From contig CBDCYT010000017.1 of NCBI GenBank assembly GCA_965224325.1, positions 124,001-188,000 of the forward strand: a stretch of DNA of 64,000 bases, read 5' to 3'. Of the stretch, positions 61,652-64,000 are shown in pieces. Within the stretch, counting starts at the first letter, position 1, and every line of letters begins with the position of its first letter. Source of the stretch: CBDCMJ01 sp965224325. Lineage in GTDB: Bacteria > Chloroflexota > Dehalococcoidia > Lucifugimonadales > UBA3495. The notes under the pieces are model-generated. The model did no database searches, had not been told where the DNA came from, and saw nothing but the letters and a program-made list of their open reading frames with translations. A program made the translations under genes and the position numbers.

Positions 61652-63427
61652 CTACTCCTCAGTAATATAGACGTACCTAAACCGGGAGACCGCCATTGGA
61701 AAGTTATAATAGTCCTTAACGTTGGGCTTTAGTAACAAATAACCACCCGTCTCGTGCCAGAGCGGGACCCAAGCGGCATCGTCCAGTATCTGCTGCTCGA
61801 CTTGGTGGTAAATCTCGAACCTGGCCGCTTCGTTCAATTCTCCCCGGGCCTGTTCAAGAAGGCGGTCCACTTGTGGATTGGAGTATTTGCTGTAATTATT
61901 CTCGCTTTCTGAGTGGAACAAGACGTCCAGGAAGTTCTCCGGGTCCAAATAATCTGCGATCCAGGCTAGGCCTCCGAACATCTGTAAGCGTTTTTGTTTC
62001 AGGTCTTCCAGGAATACTGGCCAGGCCGTCTGCGAAATGCCTATCTCAATCCCCAGGTTATCCTGCCACATCTGGACCATGGCTTGAATTATGGGGCTCA
62101 CCGGAGCGCCAAAGGAACCGGGAAGCGTGAGGGTTATCAGGGGGAAATCGTCCAGATCGTCACCGTATTTGGATTCCCGTAGGAGCTGTTTGGCTTTTTC
62201 GGGCTCAAATGAGTAACCTCGAAGGTCGGTGGTATAGGCGGGGAACCCGGGAGGAAGGATGCCATTGGCAGGTGTGACCAGACCTTGAAGCAATACAGTG
62301 GAGAGCCTTTCCTTATCCACCGAGTGGTTCAAGGCTTGCCTCACTTTGAGGTCGTCAAAGGGGGGCTGGTCCACATTCATCCCAAAGTAGGCGATGTCAA
62401 ATAGAGGAGGAGCCTGGTATACCTCTTGCTTCAACGGGCTTGACGGGTCCAGAATAATTTCCAGTCCTGTGAGGCCCACTCCAGTAACGTGGATTTCGTC
62501 GTTCTGGTACATGAGCAATGAGTCGCCACCGCTCAAGAGGAACCTTACGCCTCCCAGCTTAGGTGGTCCGAGGTGATACAGCTCGTTGCGGGTCAGCCGT
62601 AAGACCTCGCCGATTATGTACTCACGAAGCTTGAAGGGACCGGTTCCGTTGGGGTTATCGATCCAATCCGGGTTACCCTCAACGTTGTCGCTGTCTAGCA
62701 CAAATGCCGCCGGATGGGTGAGCTTGGCTAGAAAGTAGGCCCTGGGCGCATTGATGGTGATGGATAACGTGTGATCATCCAATACCTGGACCCCTTCCAC
62801 TTGGGTTGAGAGGCCATTCAGCTTGTCATTGAATCCAGCAATGTCTCCCAGCATGGTTGCGGCCAACAAAGACCCGGTTGCCGGGTCGGCAATGCGCTCT
62901 AGAGACCACTTGAAGTCTTGCGCCGTAACCGGTTTGCCGTCATGGAATTTAGCGTTCTTCCTCAGGCGGAATGTGTAGGTCCGGCCTTCATTACTGATAT
63001 CCCAGTCCTCGGCCAGATCCCCAGCTATTTCCAGGTCCCGATTTATGGTTACCAGGCCGCCGAACATCTCAAGTATGTAAATCGCGGATTCGGCATCTGC
63101 AGTGAGGTGTGGGTCCAGAGTAGTAGGTTCAGGTCCCAGCCTCAGAAGAGTCGCATCATCGACAATCTTCTCTTCAAGTTCGCCTGCAGCCAACGGAGTA
63201 CTCGTGGATGCTGGGGTGACAGTCGCCGGCGATTCCAAGGTTGCCACCGCGCGTTCCAATTCGGCGGAAACCGTTGGTGTTGGGACGCCCGTGGCGGTGG
63301 CAGGAGTCAGGGTGGGCTCGATGACGGGGGGCTCCGGGTCGGCCTTCGACCCGCAGGCCATAATCACCATTAGCAGGACGACCGCCACCAACGAAGTGAG
63401 TCTAATGTTTCTCAATGGTTGGTCCAA
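61652..63427 (-). CDS. ABC transporter substrate-binding lipoprotein, peptide/nickel type (SBP_bac_5)
   Basis: This 591-residue extracytoplasmic receptor belongs to the oligopeptide/nickel-type uptake group. It starts with a lipoprotein signal, LTSLVAVVLLMVIMAC, with the lipid-anchor Cys near residue 26, and a Pro/Thr-rich linker follows. The SBP_bac_5 fold then shows LRLGPEPTTLDPHLTADAES, TYTFRLRKNAKFHDGKPVTA, NGTGPFKLREY, FDDLKVRQALNHSVDKERL and GILPPGFPAYTTD. The start is a TTG at 63427; a TTG four codons later is an alternative and neither has a strong ribosome site. The permease and ATPase genes are not in the window. Confidence 0.92.
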   Translation of the reverse strand: MDQPLRNIRLTSLVAVVLLMVIMACGSKADPEPPVIEPTLTPATATGVPTPTVSAELERAVATLESPATVTPASTSTPLAAGELEEKIVDDATLLRLGPEPTTLDPHLTADAESAIYILEMFGGLVTINRDLEIAGDLAEDWDISNEGRTYTFRLRKNAKFHDGKPVTAQDFKWSLERIADPATGSLLAATMLGDIAGFNDKLNGLSTQVEGVQVLDDHTLSITINAPRAYFLAKLTHPAAFVLDSDNVEGNPDWIDNPNGTGPFKLREYIIGEVLRLTRNELYHLGPPKLGGVRFLLSGGDSLLMYQNDEIHVTGVGLTGLEIILDPSSPLKQEVYQAPPLFDIAYFGMNVDQPPFDDLKVRQALNHSVDKERLSTVLLQGLVTPANGILPPGFPAYTTDLRGYSFEPEKAKQLLRESKYGDDLDDFPLITLTLPGSFGAPVSPIIQAMVQMWQDNLGIEIGISQTAWPVFLEDLKQKRLQMFGGLAWIADYLDPENFLDVLFHSESENNYSKYSNPQVDRLLEQARGELNEAARFEIYHQVEQQILDDAAWVPLWHETGGYLLLKPNVKDYYNFPMAVSRFRYVYITEE

Positions 63428-63856
63428 TCCGCCGAAGTATATTATTTTTGCGGCGCCACGCGGGCCCAGCCGGTTAAAGCGGCGCCACGCGGGCCCAGCC
63501 GGTTAAAGCGGCGCCACGCCGGCCCGGCCGGTTAAACCCGGCTCCGAGGCCGAGGCCGAGGCCGAGGCCAGGCGGCGCACCCTGCGATCAAAGGCATTAA
63601 CGAGTTTAATCAGCGTCAGTCTCGCTCCGTAGGACCGGCGCATTAGCACACCGTCCTCGGGCTCGGAGGCTTGGAGCGCGCTGCCAGACGTTCATCGCCC
63701 GCCGGCGCACTCCTCACTCTATCCCCGAGTGTATGGCTCTTTCCCCTGTCCACTCCTATGCCCTTACCCGTTGGAGCGGCGAGGTTGAGTTCGTGGCCTA
63801 GAACTCATTGCACTGTTTGCCTTTGCTCCGGCGGGCAATCCACAGAAGGATGGCGC
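63428..63856. repeat. Intergenic region with 29-bp and 6-bp tandem repeats
   Basis: Three tandem 29-bp units starting GCGGCGCCACGCGGGCCCAG lie at 63450-63478, 63479-63507 and 63508-63536. GAGGCC hexamers repeat at about 63546-63571. The remainder to 63856 holds no gene I recognise. Confidence 0.8.
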
Positions 63857-64000
63857 CTACCTGGCCGCTGCCGAGACTTCTACGTTGCTGAAGGCTGGAA
63901 TCACTTCTCTACCGAATAGCTCGATGGACTCCATTACCCGATGGTGAGGTACAGTTTCAGTCTGCATTATCATTATGACCTGGTCCACGCCAATGTCCTC
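63857..64000 (-). CDS. C-terminal end of an LLM-class flavin-dependent oxidoreductase (partial)
   Basis: The minus-strand frame enters from beyond the window edge and encodes 47 residues before a TAG. It reads DIGVDQVIMIMQTETVPHHR and then VMESIELFGREVIPAF, the usual C-terminal end of luciferase-like oxidoreductases of this lineage. It has no start codon inside the window. It is the fourth LLM-type gene here. Confidence 0.75.
   Translation of the reverse strand, partial: EDIGVDQVIMIMQTETVPHHRVMESIELFGREVIPAFSNVEVSAAAR

Overview
The window looks like GC-rich chromosomal DNA of a Chloroflexota bacterium, probably a SAR202-like or Dehalococcoidia-related lineage. This is inferred from gene content: many flavin-dependent luciferase-type monooxygenases, split methylmalonyl-CoA mutase genes, Ala-Pro-Thr-rich lipoprotein linkers and a plant-type leucine-rich-repeat remnant. 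No rRNA or phylogenetic marker was tested. About 50 genes, two tRNAs (Gly-UCC, Gln-CUG), one IS630-family insertion sequence and many short repeats are visible.
0-20 kb is core metabolism, mostly on the minus strand. In transcription order there is yceD-rpmF-fabD-nusB-acpP, then a family 4 uracil-DNA glycosylase, ribonuclease J, FtsK and a PHP phosphoesterase. Next comes a propionate/odd-chain block: catalytic methylmalonyl-CoA mutase subunit, acyl-CoA dehydrogenase, epimerase and the separate B12-binding subunit. After it lie tRNA-Gly, a ketopantoate-reductase-like gene, the IS630 element, serA and a malate/lactate dehydrogenase.
20-38 kb is accessory metabolism: glycosyltransferase, M42 peptidase, polysaccharide deacetylase, CcdA-like protein, LLM oxidoreductase, DMT transporter, epimerase and esterase. 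It ends in a 3.8 kb direct tandem duplication (30756-38351). Each copy holds two paralogous Tat-type substrate-binding proteins behind a leader that is identical by eye.
38-45 kb returns to housekeeping genes (folD, queA, Fur-type regulator, Rieske protein, MFS transporter, amidohydrolase). 45-64 kb is rich in repeats. A GIY-YIG nuclease lies with an eight-copy, 70-bp palindromic array between two half-sequences that also occur joined together, without the gene, at 45.8 kb and 59.7 kb. This suggests an undescribed small mobile element with nuclease-free derivatives. Around it are a flavin monooxygenase/FMN reductase group (48.5-52.3 kb), hydrolases, a PIG-L deacetylase, several decayed genes, a second miniature element family with TGTCTCA ends, and a peptide-type ABC substrate-binding protein. 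The window ends inside another LLM oxidoreductase gene.
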